The notes: generated from the sequence alone by a model not told the origin. A stretch of 64,000 bases of DNA from Cytophagales bacterium (GCA_013298125.1 JAAFJP010000028.1:1-64000), one strand, 5' to 3'. Counted from the stretch's first letter, positions 9,205-17,657 are shown. Numbers and translations are program-made.

Positions 9205-10423
9205 GGCAATAAAGTTAAAAAATATAGCATCTTATTCTAACACAAGAATAAAGATTTCAGAAGTTACGCTTAATGATTTTATTACAACAGATAGTTTGCT
9301 TCAAAATAAAGCGGGAATTACAAAAGCTACTAATTTACCCCCACAAAATGGAGCAATGCCAGCTTATGAAGAAGGTAATATTTTGATAGGAAATATTCGT
9401 CCTTATTTAAAAAAAATATGGTTTGCAGATAGAAATGGAGGTGCTTCTGCGGATGTTTTAGTATTGAATGTAGATGAAAATTATGAGCCTAAATATGTGT
9501 ACTACGCACTATTTAGAGATGATTTTTTTGACCACATGATGAAGGGGTCAAAAGGTACAAAAATGCCAAGAGGTGATAAAAATCAAGTGTTAGAGTTTTT
9601 AATTCCCGATTTCAACCTCCCAACCCAACAAAAAATAGCCTCCGTTCTATCCAGTTTAGATGCCAAAATAGAACTCAATAACCGCATCAATGCCGAATTG
9701 GAAGCAATGGCAAAAACGCTGTATGATTACTGGTTTGTACAGTTTGATTTTCCAAGCCCCCCAACCCCCAGTAGGGGAGAAAATGAAGGAAAACCCTACA
9801 AATCAAGCGGTGGGGCAATGGTTTGGAGTGATGAGTTGAAAAGGGAGATTCCTGCGGGGTGGGAGGTGAAAACATTATTAGATATTGCTACCTATACAAA
9901 TGGATTAGCTTGTCAAAAATTTAGACCTGTAAATGATGATTATCTGAGGGTTATCAAAATCAGAGAAATGAAAGATGGATTCTCTGAAAGCTCCGAATTT
10001 GTACGTTCTGATATACCAGAAAAAGTAATTGTTGAAAATGGGGACATATTATTTTCATGGTCTGCATCATTAGAAGTCATCATTTGGGCAAAAGGTAGAG
10101 GTGCTTTGAATCAACATATTTTTAAAGTAACATCAAACAAATACCCTAAATCATTTTACTATTTTCAATTAGCAAACTACTTACAGCATTTCAAGATGCT
10201 TGCTGAAAATCGTAAAACTACAATGGGACACATTACACAAGAACATTTACAACAAAGTAGAATTGCTGTGCCTTCAAATAATGAATTGATTGAAAAGTTA
10301 GATAAAAAAATATCTCCAATTTTAGACAAACAGATAGCAATTGAACAAGAAAACCAACACTTATCTACTTTACGAGATTGGTTATTACCGATGTTGATGA
10401 ATGGGCAAGTGGTGGTGGAATGA
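9197..10423 (+). CDS. hsdS: Type I restriction enzyme specificity subunit S (HsdS)
   Basis: 408 residues with two target recognition domains separated by conserved helices. TRD1 covers about residues 1-140; the central conserved region reads QQKIASVLSSLDAKIELNNR around 150-185 and continues to the TLYDYWFVQFDFP segment. TRD2 covers about 215-350. The distal conserved helix ends in LRDWLLPMLMNGQ. HsdS determines the bipartite DNA target for both methylation and cleavage. The ATG at 9197 follows a GGGGAGGG stretch. It is the third gene of the operon and is separated from hsdM by the duplicated junction described above, which suggests that this specificity gene was exchanged. The frame is intact. 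Confidence 0.93.
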   Translation: MSKAIKLKNIASYSNTRIKISEVTLNDFITTDSLLQNKAGITKATNLPPQNGAMPAYEEGNILIGNIRPYLKKIWFADRNGGASADVLVLNVDENYEPKYVYYALFRDDFFDHMMKGSKGTKMPRGDKNQVLEFLIPDFNLPTQQKIASVLSSLDAKIELNNRINAELEAMAKTLYDYWFVQFDFPSPPTPSRGENEGKPYKSSGGAMVWSDELKREIPAGWEVKTLLDIATYTNGLACQKFRPVNDDYLRVIKIREMKDGFSESSEFVRSDIPEKVIVENGDILFSWSASLEVIIWAKGRGALNQHIFKVTSNKYPKSFYYFQLANYLQHFKMLAENRKTTMGHITQEHLQQSRIAVPSNNELIEKLDKKISPILDKQIAIEQENQHLSTLRDWLLPMLMNGQVVVE

Positions 10424-10469
10424 TGATAAAAAGTATAAATATTCTCCACATAAAATCGTAAAATTCATT

Positions 10470-12338
10470 ATGAACCAAAGAATAAAAAACAAAATTGAAG
10501 CCACCGATAAAAGCATTAGTAATCTACTGAAAAATCAAAAATTTACGATTGACTATTTTCAAAGGGAATACCGTTGGCAAGAAAAACACATGAAATCGTT
10601 GGTAGAAGACCTTACCAATACCTTCTTAAAGTCATACAATGAAGGCGATAGACGTAGTGATGTTCCAAATTATCAGAGCTATTATTTGGGTCCAGTTGTG
10701 TTTAATACCAATGTAGAGAGCAATAAAAAATCTATTATTGATGGTCAGCAAAGGATTACATCTTTGACTTTGATTTTAATTTATCTAAATCACTTACAGA
10801 AAGATAATTCTCAGAAAGTACCAATCAGTGACCTGATTTTTTCGGAAAGATATGGCGAAAAATCCTTTAATATGTCTGACGAATCACGTGAAGAGTGTTT
10901 GTCGGCATTGTTTGAGACAGGGCATTATTTCACAAAAGAGGGTGACGAAGAAAGTACAATTAACATCAAAGAGCGTTATGATGATATTGAAGAGAGTTTT
11001 CCAGAAGAGATAGATGCTTTTCGTTTACCTTTTTTTATAGATTGGCTCATTGAAAATGTAGTAATCGTTGAGATAACCGCCTATTCGGATGATAATGCCT
11101 ACACTATTTTTGAAACCATGAATGACCGAGGGTTGAATTTGACTCCAACGGAAATGTTGAAAGGTTATATATTATCAAAAATAACAGATAAAGAGAAACG
11201 AACAGAAATCAATAAACTTTGGAAAATTGAAATCCAGAAACTCCATGAATACGGAGACATAACCTCACAAAGTTTTTTTCAGGCATGGTTTAGGTCTAAA
11301 TATGCCGTCACGATGAGAGCGGGAAAGGTAGGCTCAGAGAATCAAGATTTTGAGTTGATAGGTTCACGGTTTCATAGTTGGTTCAAGGATAAGCACAAAG
11401 AATTATTCAATCTCAATACTTCCGATGATTTTTATTTGTACTTCAAAAGGCAGTTTCCTTTCTTTGTAAAATGGTATTTGAAAAGCCGTAAAAGACAGGA
11501 AGAATACCATGCCGACACACCACATCTCCACTATATTTATCACTGTGGTATTGCCGAATCATTGCAAGAGCCACTATTATTATCTCCGATAGAATATTCT
11601 GATAGTGAAGACATTATTTTGAAAAAAATGGATTATGTCGCTCGATACATTGAAACATTTACGGTGAGACGAAGTGTCAATTATCGTAAATATGGGCAAA
11701 CGGCAATTAAATATTCTATGTTCAATACCATCAAAATTATCAGAGATAATAATTTGGATGCTTTGAGTCATCATCTTGTGGCAGAAGTTGGGAAAATTTC
11801 TGAACAATTTAGCTCTATGCAGAGGTTTGGGTTGCACATGATGAACAGAAAGTTTATCAAACATTTATTGTCAAGGATTTCAAGTTTTGTTGATAATTTG
11901 GTTGGGAAAGATAGCAATTACGTAACGTACAGAGAGCCAAGCGGTAAATTATTTGAAATTGAACATATTTGGGCTAATAAATTTGAAGAGCATCTTGACG
12001 AGTTTTCACAGCAAGATGAATTTAGGCATTATCGTAACTTAATAGGAGCTTTAATACTTTTACCTCATGGCACAAATCAATCGTTTAATAGCGATAGATA
12101 TAATGCAAAAGTTGAATATTACATCAGGGAAAACACGTATGCACAGACTTTGCACCCGCATTATTATGTACGAAACCCTAATTTTTTAAATTCTCCAATC
12201 GTTCAAGAATTAGGTTTTAAATACCATTTGGAGTTTAGAAGAAACGATATAGAAGAACGCCAAGCCTTAGCACAACGCATCTGTGAAAGAATTTGGTCGA
12301 TTGATTTTTATGGAGGGAATAATCTTTTTAGGGATTAG
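10470..12338 (+). CDS. DUF262/DUF1524 (GmrSD-like) protein in the hsd locus
   Basis: 622 residues from the ATG at 10470; a longer frame overlapping the end of hsdS lacks a better start. The N-terminal DUF262 domain has the ParB/Srx-like signature IIDGQQRITSL near residue 90, a nucleotide-binding motif. The C-terminal DUF1524 domain has a His-Me (HNH-like) nuclease signature: EIEHIWAN near residue 495, followed by NLIGALILLP and NQSFNSDRY. Proteins with both domains include the type IV restriction enzyme GmrSD and several phage-defence genes that ride in type I R-M operons. It starts 46 bases after hsdS and is probably cotranscribed, so a defence nuclease against modified DNA, or an accessory to the R-M system, is likely. 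Its substrate is not visible from sequence. Confidence 0.85.
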   Translation: MNQRIKNKIEATDKSISNLLKNQKFTIDYFQREYRWQEKHMKSLVEDLTNTFLKSYNEGDRRSDVPNYQSYYLGPVVFNTNVESNKKSIIDGQQRITSLTLILIYLNHLQKDNSQKVPISDLIFSERYGEKSFNMSDESREECLSALFETGHYFTKEGDEESTINIKERYDDIEESFPEEIDAFRLPFFIDWLIENVVIVEITAYSDDNAYTIFETMNDRGLNLTPTEMLKGYILSKITDKEKRTEINKLWKIEIQKLHEYGDITSQSFFQAWFRSKYAVTMRAGKVGSENQDFELIGSRFHSWFKDKHKELFNLNTSDDFYLYFKRQFPFFVKWYLKSRKRQEEYHADTPHLHYIYHCGIAESLQEPLLLSPIEYSDSEDIILKKMDYVARYIETFTVRRSVNYRKYGQTAIKYSMFNTIKIIRDNNLDALSHHLVAEVGKISEQFSSMQRFGLHMMNRKFIKHLLSRISSFVDNLVGKDSNYVTYREPSGKLFEIEHIWANKFEEHLDEFSQQDEFRHYRNLIGALILLPHGTNQSFNSDRYNAKVEYYIRENTYAQTLHPHYYVRNPNFLNSPIVQELGFKYHLEFRRNDIEERQALAQRICERIWSIDFYGGNNLFRD

Positions 12339-12424
12339 ATGTACCTAATTTATAAATGAATTCAAAGAGCTTTGAGGAGTGATAATAATTGACATAAGAT
12401 ATAGAAGTCGGAGTCAGCATAAAG

Positions 12425-12462
12425 ACGGGTTACAGGAGATTTGATTCTGTAACCCGTTTTTG
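12425..12462 (+). terminator. Terminator of the hsd operon
   Basis: Perfect 11-bp stem ACGGGTTACAG (12425-12435) / CTGTAACCCGT (12447-12457) followed by TTTTTG. It closes the hsdRMS-DUF262 transcript. Confidence 0.8.
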
Positions 12463-12467
12463 TTTCA

Positions 12468-12491
12468 AAAAGTGCATCTTGATACACTTTT
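12468..12491 (+). promoter_or_regulatory. Putative HipB operator
   Basis: Inverted repeat AAAAGTGCAT-CTTG-ATACACTTTT with 9 of 10 arm bases matching, 60 bases upstream of the hipB ATG. HipB-type repressors bind such palindromes to autoregulate their operon. A weak -7-like TATATTTA follows at 12516-12523. Confidence 0.5.
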
Positions 12492-12550
12492 CGCTATTCA
12501 TAAAGAAATTTATCTTATATTTACACCAATAAACGCAATATGATGCACAA

Positions 12551-12754
12551 ATGAATAAAGAAAATTTAGGCTTAATCATCAAAGAAAGAAGAAAAATCTT
12601 GAAAATTCGGCAAGAGGATTTGGCTGAAATTTCGGATGTGGCTTTGCGTACCATTGTTTTGGTAGAACGTGGTGAGGGGAATCCTTCTTTGGAAACTTTG
12701 CTCAAAATCTCGGAAGTTTTGGGTATGGAACTTCAATTAAATGTGAAATTATGA
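12551..12754 (+). CDS. hipB: HipB-like antitoxin/repressor (XRE helix-turn-helix)
   Basis: 67 residues, all one XRE-type helix-turn-helix domain: LGLIIKERRKILKIRQEDLA (helices 1-2), then the recognition segment with SDVALRTIVLVERGEGNPSL. This is the sequence class of HipB antitoxins, which repress the hip operon and hold the HipA-type kinase inactive. The stop overlaps the next ATG (ATGA at 12751), so it is translationally coupled to hipS. The palindrome at 12468-12491 is a likely binding site. Because the toxin downstream is destroyed, this gene may survive only as a regulator. Confidence 0.85.
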   Translation: MNKENLGLIIKERRKILKIRQEDLAEISDVALRTIVLVERGEGNPSLETLLKISEVLGMELQLNVKL

Positions 12755-13074
12755 GAAAGGCAATCGTAAATATTAAGGGAATTTCTGCAGGAATTTTAGC
12801 AGAAAATGAGTCGGGTTTTGAGTTTAAATACGACGATATTTACTTTCAAAATCCTGCACAACGAGCTGTAAGTGTGACCATGCCCAAAACGCAACAAACT
12901 TATACTCATCCATCGCTTTTCCCAGTTTTTTATAATATGCTACCCGAAGGAGCAAACAAAGAAATGATTTGTCGTTCACTACGAATTGATGAAAATGATT
13001 TCTTTGGACTATTACTTGCCACTGCCCAATATGACACTATTGGAGCGATAACCATTACACCCATCAATGAGTGA
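12751..13074 (+). CDS. HipS-like protein (HipA N-terminal subdomain)
   Basis: 107 residues corresponding to the small N-terminal subdomain of HipA kinases (couple_hipA family): GISAGILAENESGFEF, then SVTMPKTQQTYTHPSLFPVF and LPEGANKEMICRSL. In single-chain HipA this part is fused to the kinase. In tripartite HipBST systems it is a separate protein, HipS, that acts as antitoxin to the kinase HipT. Here it ends with its own stop right where HipT should begin, so this was a HipBST-type operon. The reading frame is intact. Its binding partner is missing locally. Confidence 0.8.
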   Translation: MRKAIVNIKGISAGILAENESGFEFKYDDIYFQNPAQRAVSVTMPKTQQTYTHPSLFPVFYNMLPEGANKEMICRSLRIDENDFFGLLLATAQYDTIGAITITPINE

Positions 13075-13217
13075 TTCTCTTCTTTTTTCAGCAAGATTAC
13101 TCACAGACCCATCAACTAATAGTTAATTCTTTTCTCTCGGAGGAATTAAGAAAAATGTACAGTGACTTATACTTTGATAAATTGAAACGGTTGGGGTATT
13201 CTTATTTGAAAGTGTGA
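13071..13217 (+). pseudogene. 3' remnant of the hipT/hipA kinase gene
   Basis: After the hipS stop an open frame without a proper start encodes SFLSEELRKMYSDLYFDKLK and ends YSYLKV. This resembles the extreme C-terminus of HipA/HipT kinases (S-F-L-S-E-E-x-K-x-x-Y followed by an R/K-L-x-R-L helix). Everything else, including the ATP-binding and catalytic parts, is absent: about 45 codons remain of an expected 300. The gene was therefore deleted internally and cannot make a kinase. The identification rests on this short C-terminal signature and on position behind hipB-hipS. Confidence 0.6.
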
Positions 13218-13238
13218 GGAAATTGAGAGAGAAAATAG

Positions 13239-13274
13239 ACAGGTCATAGAATGGGATTCTATGACCTGTTTTTG
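13239..13274 (+). terminator. Terminator of the hip remnant operon
   Basis: Perfect 14-bp stem ACAGGTCATAGAAT (13239-13252) / ATTCTATGACCTGT (13256-13269) with loop GGG, followed by TTTTGC. It insulates the hip remnant from the next toxin-antitoxin pair. Confidence 0.85.
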
Positions 13275-13287
13275 CTTCTATAACAAT

Positions 13288-13344
13288 AAATGTCAAGTTT
13301 TTTGTATTAAAAACTTGACATTTATCTAATATAGTTTATCTTTG
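13288..13344 (+). promoter_or_regulatory. Promoter and operator of the AbiE-type operon; leaderless start
   Basis: A perfect inverted repeat AAATGTCAAGTTTTT (13288-13302) / AAAAACTTGACATTT (13309-13323) overlaps the -33 element TTG (13315-13317). After 19 bases comes the -7 element TATCTTTG (13337-13344). The antitoxin ATG is at 13350, five bases past the -7 box, so the transcript should be leaderless or almost so. AbiEi-type antitoxins are known autoregulators, and this palindrome is the natural operator. Confidence 0.65.
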
Positions 13345-13349
13345 TAACT

Positions 13350-14078
13350 ATGAATATTGCGACCCAAATAGCTACAAATATCAACTTAATACCCGAAGGG
13401 AAAACTTTTGGATATTCGCAGCTTAATATTGCCCTTCAAGACTTTACAACTGCCGCAAAAGCCATTGAAAGATTATACAAAAAAGGGATTATTAAAAAAC
13501 TATCAAAGGGTGTTTTTTATAAACCTAAACAATCCATTTTTGGAGAACTACGTCCTTCCGAGAGTGAGATTTTAAAAGATTTTCTTTATAAAGATGGTAA
13601 GCGAATAGCTTATATTACAGGGTCTTATCTCTATAATAGATTGGGGCTTACCACTCAATTAACCCACATAGTCAGAGTAGCATCCTTTTCAAAAACTATC
13701 TACATTAATAGAGGGAATATCGTTGCGAAGCCTGTGAAGAGTTATGCTTTGGTAACAGAAGAAAATTATCAGTTATTAGGCATTTTAGATGCTTTCAAAG
13801 ACATTAAAATTATTCCAGATGTAGATTTTGATGAAGCACTGGGCAGGTTAAGCCGTATTATTTCAAATTTAGAAGATAGAGGAGCATTAAGCGAATTGGT
13901 TAGATATGCACTGGTCTATCCACCACGTGCCAGAGCATTACTGGGGGCATTATTAGAGTTTAAAAAACTTTTTCAATATACAGAATCCTTAAAAAATAGT
14001 TTAAACCCTTTTACGGAAATTAACATAGGGATTTCTCCTACGCTTTTACCCACTGTTATAAACTGGAATATCAAATGA
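13350..14078 (+). CDS. AbiEi-type antitoxin/transcriptional regulator (DUF6088-like)
   Basis: 242 residues. The N-terminal 60 residues form a winged helix (GYSQLNIALQDFTTAAKAIE, then RLYKKGIIKKLSKGVFYKP, where the wing leads into a Tyr-Lys-Pro typical of AbiEi-like antitoxins). The C-terminal domain is mixed alpha/beta with AYITGSYLYNRLGLTTQLTH. These proteins repress their own operon and neutralise the nucleotidyltransferase toxin by a type IV mechanism. The stop overlaps the start of the toxin gene (ATGA at 14075). A palindrome directly upstream overlaps the promoter. The frame is intact even though the toxin frame is broken. Confidence 0.85.
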   Translation: MNIATQIATNINLIPEGKTFGYSQLNIALQDFTTAAKAIERLYKKGIIKKLSKGVFYKPKQSIFGELRPSESEILKDFLYKDGKRIAYITGSYLYNRLGLTTQLTHIVRVASFSKTIYINRGNIVAKPVKSYALVTEENYQLLGILDAFKDIKIIPDVDFDEALGRLSRIISNLEDRGALSELVRYALVYPPRARALLGALLEFKKLFQYTESLKNSLNPFTEINIGISPTLLPTVINWNIK

Positions 14079-15053
14079 CATTACACAACAATTCAGATTT
14101 ATTTAAAAAAGCGATTTTACGGACATCTGAGCAACTAAATATCTCAGAACTTTACATTGAAAAAGACTATTGGGTAACGTATGCAATTCGCACAATCTTT
14201 CAAGATGAAATCGGCAAATATACCGTGTTCAAAGGAGGTACAGCTCTGTTGAAATGTGATGGAATGATTCAAAGATTTTCAGAAGACATTGACTTAGTGA
14301 TACTTAGGGAAGGCAATGAAACCAGTAATCAATTAGGTAATAGAGTCAAAAGGATAAGCAAAGTGGTCAAAGATATTTTGGCGGAAGTTGCAGTAGATAA
14401 TATAACTCAGAAAATGGGTATGAATCGTAAAACGGCACACGAATACCCTAAAATATTTGATGGTGAATTTGGAGAAATAAGAAATATCATTGTTGTAGAA
14501 GCCACATGGTTAGGGTATTTTGAGCCTTATGTGAGTAGAAAAGTAAGTACGTTTATCTATCAAATGATGCAGGGTGTTGGTCAAGAAGGTATTGCCGAAC
14601 AATATGGATTGATGCCGTTTGATGTTTTGGTATTAGACCCCAGACGTACATTTTGTGAGAAAATTATGAGTTTGGTTCGCTTTTCATATACTGATAATCC
14701 AGTCGTTGATTTAGGGTTCAAAGTTCGCCATCCTTACGATTTGCATAAGTTGTTAGAAATTGAAAGAAATCAAATCATTTTTCTATTCAAAGGACTTTGA
14801 CACAATGCTTCTGAGAGTGGCAAATGATGATGTGAAGAGTTATAAAAATAATAATTCATGGCTTCAATTTCACCCAAGTAAAGCTCTAATTTTTGCGGAT
14901 ACTGAAACCGTCTGGAAGTCTCTAAAAGAATCTTACAATGGCACATTTAGAAACTTAGTTTTTGGTAATTTTCCGAAGGATAAAGAGGTTTTAGAAACGC
15001 TTTTGAAGATTAGGGATAGACTTTTAATGATTGTTTGGGAGGTTAGTGTGTAA
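14075..15053 (+). pseudogene. AbiEii-type nucleotidyltransferase toxin, frameshifted
   Basis: The first frame (14075-14800) carries the nucleotidyltransferase core: VFKGGTALLKCDGMIQRFSE near residues 52-71 and DIDLVI just after it, the GGT-S/A-L and D-x-D motifs of the AbiEii/AbiGii family. It shifts near 14762-14771, where GAAAGAAATC probably replaces GAAGAAATC. The rest of the protein continues in the +1 frame (EIKSFFYSKDFDTMLLRVAN) to 15053. No real start lies before the second part (only TTG). One extra A in a short A run explains the break, so it could be natural inactivation or a sequencing error. If repaired the toxin would be about 325 residues, a normal family length. Confidence 0.8.
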
Positions 15054-15136
15054 CAGTTAAATAAAATAGCATTTCTAAGTCTGTATCAGGAATAATATTT
15101 TCAAGAAAAAAATAAACGAATTACCACAATTTTGCA

Positions 15137-15274
15137 CTATTTTTGGTACTCAAATTGCTACCAGAGCCTTAAAATATAGCTAAAAGTCTGTTATTTAAGG
15201 GGTTGTGTACTCCCGTTCAGACCGCCGAAGTAAAAATTAAAGTGCTGACTATTGGATAGTTAGCACTTTTTTTG
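15137..15274. repeat. att-like sequence, copy 2, with terminator-like hairpin
   Basis: TCCCGTTCAGACCGC (15210-15224), preceded by TTTAAGGG, repeats the core at 4018-4032 with one mismatch. Upstream at 15148-15165 is an imperfect palindrome GGTACTCAAATTGCTACC that could be an arm-type recombinase site. Downstream is a 14-bp hairpin AAAGTGCTGACTAT / ATAGTTAGCACTTT (15239-15269) with a T run, like the hairpin behind copy 1. The two copies bracket the 11-kb defence island. Confidence 0.5.
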
Positions 15275-15325
15275 TGGCTTAGAAATAAAAATCCCCACAA
15301 GAAAAATCTCGCAGGGATTCCAACC

Positions 15326-17557
15326 TCAATCCACTAATAACCCCGTAACCGCCGCCGTATTTCTCGCCCACGTGAGGTCATAAATTTCGTCTGCATCTTT
15401 GGTCTCAATAATTGTTAAACCTTGGGCTTCTGCCTTGATTTTCAACAAGTTACCGATACTTAATTTGGCATCTAATTTATTCAAAATGGCTTCTACGTTT
15501 TGGGTATCTAAGCCCTGTACAACTTGTCCGTGGAAGGTCATTTCTAACCAAATAATTTCACGAGTCGCTACTTTCAATACACCAAACACCAAGCCTTTTG
15601 CTAAATTTTGCGTGATTCTCACTTGGTGTTGCACACACGAAGGGTCGTAGGCAACGCCAGTACGCTCCGAGATTTTCATTGGAAATTGGCTATTCATCCA
15701 ACCTACCACCAAATTTGGCGTGATGCTCCCCGCACTGTACGCATTACACGTAAAGGTTACGTATTTTGCCCCAGCATTCGCTAATTCGTTGATATTCAAT
15801 TCGATATATTCGGCAGTACCAATTTTATTTGGAATGCTACGAATATCTCCGCTATGTTTACAACCCGTAGTACGCAAGTTACTGTATGAACAATAATCAG
15901 TATAGCTTTCGTAAGCAATGTTACAGCTCAAATCCATATCCAAATGTTGGGCAGGTAAGCCTTCGCCCCACTGCATAAACAAACGGACGGTATCACCCTC
16001 GACGGCAAAACGTGTTCCCATCAATGCCGATGGCAAGTCCTGAACATTGTCTGAACGGTCACCGATTGACACTGGCATTTTGAAAAGATTTGGTTCGATA
16101 TACATCGTTTTGTTGGCATTTTCGATGTTCATAAAACGATTCATCATCGCTGATAAACACAAATCTTCTACCTTAGTTTTCATCAAATCCAATTGCACTT
16201 GGTCATAAATCGACAATAATTGATTAGCTGGAATTCGTTTAGAAACCCCACCCAATGGCTTCACAGAGCGATTTTGTGATTTATTGAAATAGTTTTGGGC
16301 GTACATATTCAACGTAAAAACCAAACGAGCTGGCACTTTGTCAATCACTTGTTCAAATGCCTTTACCGTATCATCCGCCCCAAACCAAAGCATATTCGCA
16401 AACAACGAACGGGCAAATAATCCTGGGCGTTGTTTCAACAAATTAAAGGTTTTGTCGGCATCCATTCGTAAACGAAATTCATTTACTCGACCTTGAAAAA
16501 CCGTATAATTTTCGTTGTAAAAAACATCTAAAATCTCGTTCAAATGTTGGAAACCGTCTCTTTTGGCGTATTCCGACAAACGCAAAGCACGAATAAAGCG
16601 TACCCACATACCACGTTTTGGGTGCATGATTTCGCAAGCAGCTTTTGCGTCAATGGTTAAATTATTCAACCATTTTGCCACCATCAAACCTTCTTTACGA
16701 GTGTATTTTAACTTCAATTCTTGTTTTTTAGACAAAGAAGCCGAAGCACTCACATCAAGTGGGTTATAGATGTGTGCATGATTGCTTTTAGTACGTTTCA
16801 CAATCGTTTTTGGCTCAATGATTTGTAAAAAACCAGTATGTTTAAACCATAAATATCGTAAAATATCCGTTGGCGAAGTGAATAAATCATTCGCTTTATC
16901 TGACTGATTATTAGCCACATATACATCTATCACCGCCATTAACGTTTCTTTCATTCCGATAGTAACTTCTGGCATTGGCAATTCGGTCAAAAGGATTTTT
17001 AGACTATCCATTTGGGTGGCATCCAAAGCCGTTTTTGACGATAATAAATCTTTCAAAAATACCGAAGCATCTTCTTCCGACCATAAAGTCAAATGTTTTT
17101 TCTTTGAACCTTGTCCAGTTTTTTCAATCTTTCCGAACTCAAAAGGCGTTCCACAAAATGGACAACCATTGTAGCGTTCTAATGGAAAAGTATTGGCAGG
17201 AATTGTGTGTCCGCAAGCTAATTGCGTACCTTTTCCACCAAAAATATTAGTATAAAAAGTAAGAATATGGTCGATTACGGATTCGCCCGTAGGCACGTCC
17301 CAACCTTTCACCAAAGGAGTCCAGTTTTTGTTTACGCCCATTTTTTGACGAAAAATCTCTAACAATTTTGCTTGAAAAACTGGCGTAGTTCCGTTCAAGG
17401 CAATCAATAAATCTTCGGAAACGGTATAGCCCAAGTTTCCGAGATTGGCAACCAAAACAGATGTCGTTCCTCGAAGGATTTTCGAGTCATTTTTGATGTC
17501 TGTTTTTGCAATAAAAATTGCTGATTGACGAAGGCTAACGCTTAATAAATTTTCCAT
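15326..17557 (-). CDS. RING-like zinc-finger and TerD-like domain protein (MXAN_6230/SCO0854-like)
   Basis: 743 residues, ATG at 17555-17557, no signal peptide, so cytoplasmic. Residues 1-110 are helical (NLGYTVSEDLLIAL). A treble zinc ligand cluster follows: Cys115, His117, Cys132 and Cys135 in ACGHTIP and GCPFCGTPF, like prokaryotic RING/zinc-ribbon fingers. Residues 260-450 are all-helical repeats that could form a HEAT-like solenoid. Residues about 530-700 resemble a TerD fold, with LDMDLSCNIAYES, KHSGDIRS and a YIELNINEL strand. The layout matches the family I know as MXAN_6230/SCO0854 RING domain proteins; the function is unknown, and TerD proteins belong to calcium-linked stress systems. 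The gene follows the tRNA-like RNA array on the same strand and ends toward the defence island. Confidence 0.7.
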   Translation of the reverse strand: MENLLSVSLRQSAIFIAKTDIKNDSKILRGTTSVLVANLGNLGYTVSEDLLIALNGTTPVFQAKLLEIFRQKMGVNKNWTPLVKGWDVPTGESVIDHILTFYTNIFGGKGTQLACGHTIPANTFPLERYNGCPFCGTPFEFGKIEKTGQGSKKKHLTLWSEEDASVFLKDLLSSKTALDATQMDSLKILLTELPMPEVTIGMKETLMAVIDVYVANNQSDKANDLFTSPTDILRYLWFKHTGFLQIIEPKTIVKRTKSNHAHIYNPLDVSASASLSKKQELKLKYTRKEGLMVAKWLNNLTIDAKAACEIMHPKRGMWVRFIRALRLSEYAKRDGFQHLNEILDVFYNENYTVFQGRVNEFRLRMDADKTFNLLKQRPGLFARSLFANMLWFGADDTVKAFEQVIDKVPARLVFTLNMYAQNYFNKSQNRSVKPLGGVSKRIPANQLLSIYDQVQLDLMKTKVEDLCLSAMMNRFMNIENANKTMYIEPNLFKMPVSIGDRSDNVQDLPSALMGTRFAVEGDTVRLFMQWGEGLPAQHLDMDLSCNIAYESYTDYCSYSNLRTTGCKHSGDIRSIPNKIGTAEYIELNINELANAGAKYVTFTCNAYSAGSITPNLVVGWMNSQFPMKISERTGVAYDPSCVQHQVRITQNLAKGLVFGVLKVATREIIWLEMTFHGQVVQGLDTQNVEAILNKLDAKLSIGNLLKIKAEAQGLTIIETKDADEIYDLTWARNTAAVTGLLVD

Positions 17558-17578
17558 TTTTTGAATTGTGAGTATTTT

Positions 17579-17647
17579 AAACTTAGAGGTTTGGAGGATT
17601 AGAGAAGAGAAAAATTAATAACTCTAATCCTCTAAATCTCTAAGTTT
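17579..17647 (-). repeat. Long hairpin repeat, copy 1
   Basis: Arms of 26 bases starting AAACTTAGAGGTTTGGAGG pair with the arm ending in CTCTAAGTTT, with only two mismatches. It lies between the RNA array and the RING/TerD gene. A close relative lies at 20513-20581, after the WYL gene, so the two copies frame the cassette. It could act as a processing or termination element. Confidence 0.65.
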
Positions 17648-17657
17648 AAATATTTGA

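Noticed and set aside
4185-12338. hsdS phase variation by an invertible cassette
   Set aside because: Only one hsdS is present and no inverted copies of its target recognition domains or an adjacent recombinase are seen; the duplicated junction is a direct repeat.
12751-13217. Intact HipA toxin
   Set aside because: The coding sequence stops after the N-terminal subdomain and only a short C-terminal remnant follows; all catalytic motifs are missing.
14760-15053. Separate 97-residue gene
   Set aside because: Its only start is TTG and its sequence is the direct continuation of the AbiEii protein, so it is the back half of a frameshifted gene.
15326-17557. TROVE/Ro60 protein
   Set aside because: The helical region is suggestive, but I see neither the TROVE signature nor a VWA MIDAS motif; the C-terminus fits TerD better.
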